NCBI GenBank assembly: GCA_014859095.1
Contig: JACUUV010000030.1
Span: 1 to 34,578 of the forward strand
Length of the DNA stretch: 34,578 nucleotides
Direction of reading: 5' to 3'
From: Clostridia bacterium
GTDB lineage: Bacteria > Bacillota > Clostridia > Peptostreptococcales > Acidaminobacteraceae
Below, one piece after another: positions 33,793 through 34,578 of the stretch; positions within the stretch are counted from its first letter, which is position 1, and each line of letters opens with the position of its first letter. The notes below the pieces were generated by a model that was not told the origin of the DNA, ran no database searches, and saw only the letters and a list, made by a program, of their open reading frames with translations. A program made the translations under genes and the position numbers.

Positions 33793-34547
33793 TCTCTACT
33801 AACAATGGACTTGACTTAACCAAAATCAAACCATACGGCGACACCATGAACGACGGCATGATGCAATTTTCATTCACGCTTCCTGTTCCATGTTGCGACG
33901 AAAGCAAAGAAGCCGCCAAACAACTGCTCATCAAAATGGGCATTGACGAGCCTCAGGTGGTGGACGCCAAAGACCTCGGCGTCGGTTACACCATGTTCAC
34001 CATGTACGGCAAATGCACACATACCATCGATTACACCACCATCGAAGTTCCTAAGGTGGACTCGGACGTCATGGACATCCACGGCGTGGAAGACTTCATC
34101 GAAGCCAACTTCAAACGCGACATCGTCATCGTAGGCGCTTGCTCAGGCACAGATGCCCACACCGTCGGCATTGACGCCATCATGAACATGAAAGGCTTCG
34201 ACGGCCACTACGGTCTCGAGCGTTACAAAGGCATCAAAGCCTACAACCTCGGCGCGCAGGTCCCCAACGACGAACTCGTCGCCAAGGCCATCGAACTGAA
34301 TGCCGATGCCATCATCATCTCACAGATCGTCACACAAAAAGACGTTCACATTGCCAACATGACCGAACTTATCGAGCTTCTCGAATCCGAAGGCGTCCGC
34401 GACAAAATGATTGTCTGCGCCGGCGGACCAAGAATCTCCTATGAACTCGCCAAGGAACTCGGCTATGACGCCGGCTTCGGAACGGGCTCGTTCGCTGAGC
34501 ATGTGGCTTCATTTATTGTGCAGGAGCTCGTGAATAGAGGTATGTAA
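33789..34547 (+). CDS. kamE: D-lysine/beta-lysine 5,6-aminomutase beta subunit
   Basis: The 252-residue small subunit carries the cobalamin-binding motif DAHTVG (Asp122, His124, Gly127; the DXHXXG box) and Lys135, eleven residues after the His, which matches the spacing of His133 to PLP-binding Lys144 in the clostridial enzyme. The C-terminal Rossmann-like fold has IVCAGGPRISYELA. ATG 33789 overlaps the kamD stop (ATGA), typical of a coupled subunit pair. Length is normal. It is the last complete gene of the window. Confidence 0.97.
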   Translation: MISTNNGLDLTKIKPYGDTMNDGMMQFSFTLPVPCCDESKEAAKQLLIKMGIDEPQVVDAKDLGVGYTMFTMYGKCTHTIDYTTIEVPKVDSDVMDIHGVEDFIEANFKRDIVIVGACSGTDAHTVGIDAIMNMKGFDGHYGLERYKGIKAYNLGAQVPNDELVAKAIELNADAIIISQIVTQKDVHIANMTELIELLESEGVRDKMIVCAGGPRISYELAKELGYDAGFGTGSFAEHVASFIVQELVNRGM

Positions 34548-34553
34548 GTACCG

Positions 34554-34578
34554 ATTGGGGACAGGTCCATTTTGGTAC
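34554..34578 (+). repeat. GGGGACAGGTCC-containing sequence at the window end, possible mobile-element edge
   Basis: TTGGGGACAGGTCC starts right after the kamE stop, includes the dyad GGAC-AG-GTCC, and the last bases read GGTAC, echoing GTACC at 34547-34552. Similar GGGGAC-type motifs flank IS200-like/REP-associated transposase genes in clostridia. The element, if any, continues outside the window. Confidence 0.3.

Noticed and set aside
1-34578. CRISPR arrays, tRNA or rRNA genes, complete insertion sequences
   Set aside because: No regularly spaced direct repeats, no cloverleaf-like sequence and no transposase frame were found in the window.

Overview
The window looks like chromosome from an anaerobic, low-to-mid GC Firmicute of class Clostridia. 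The evidence is the LPXTG-type anchor, Firmicute gene sets (GdpP, YybS/DUF2232, DUF951, DUF1934, MoxR-DUF58-transglutaminase), frequent TTG and GTG starts with strong AGGAGG ribosome binding sites, and a lysine fermentation operon. Fusibacter- or Acidaminobacter-like amino-acid fermenters are a plausible guess, but the genus is inference only. Every supported gene is on the + strand. No tRNA, rRNA, CRISPR array or intact insertion sequence was seen, and no gene-free stretch exceeds 300 bp.

Layout. 1-150: the tail of an LPXTG surface protein with a terminator. 211-5797: a compact Tad/Flp-type pilus operon (TadZ-, TadA-, TadB- and TadC-like proteins, a 68-aa pilin-like peptide, two small TadE/F-like proteins and a CpaB-like SAF protein). 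A degenerate hybrid histidine kinase follows at 5844-7391. 7437-11597: an RlmL-type rRNA methyltransferase, an anchored propeller-like protein, CvpA, then a YedF / DUF3343 / DUF951 cluster pointing to selenium or sulfur handling. 11605-12756: the rpsF-ssb-rpsR operon with a strong promoter, a two-hairpin leader and a terminator. 12799-16292: YybS-like protein, the c-di-AMP phosphodiesterase GdpP and ribosomal protein L9. 16334-20745: MoxR ATPase, DUF58 protein and membrane transglutaminase. 20760-22720: replicative helicase DnaB and a GNAT acetyltransferase. 22809-25473: IspE, a FadR-type GntR regulator, a DUF1934 protein and a membrane protein with a degenerate GGDEF domain.

25473 to the end is the most coherent system: a sigma-54-dependent activator (PAS, AAA+, Fis-type HTH) followed by kdd-kamA-kamB-kamC-kamD-kamE, most of the 3-aminobutyryl-CoA-forming route of lysine fermentation. 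A textbook -24/-12 sigma-54 promoter lies 49 bp before kdd. An 18-bp dyad (five-base arms around an eight-base centre) occurs once about 100 bp upstream of that promoter and twice, back to back, immediately before the activator gene. The outer arm bases differ between copies but stay complementary within each copy, as expected for genuine protein-binding dyads. I infer that the activator binds all three sites, switches on lysine degradation through RNA polymerase sigma-54, and controls its own synthesis.

Within the operon, KamA (radical SAM, PLP) makes beta-lysine, KamDE (adenosylcobalamin, PLP) migrates the second amino group, and Kdd oxidises 3,5-diaminohexanoate. The cleavage enzyme Kce and the ammonia lyase Kal are absent from the window. 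KamB (P-loop protein) and KamC (MutS-like ATPase without mismatch-recognition domains) have no catalytic step assigned, and a role in maintaining the radical/B12 mutases is the most interesting open question here.
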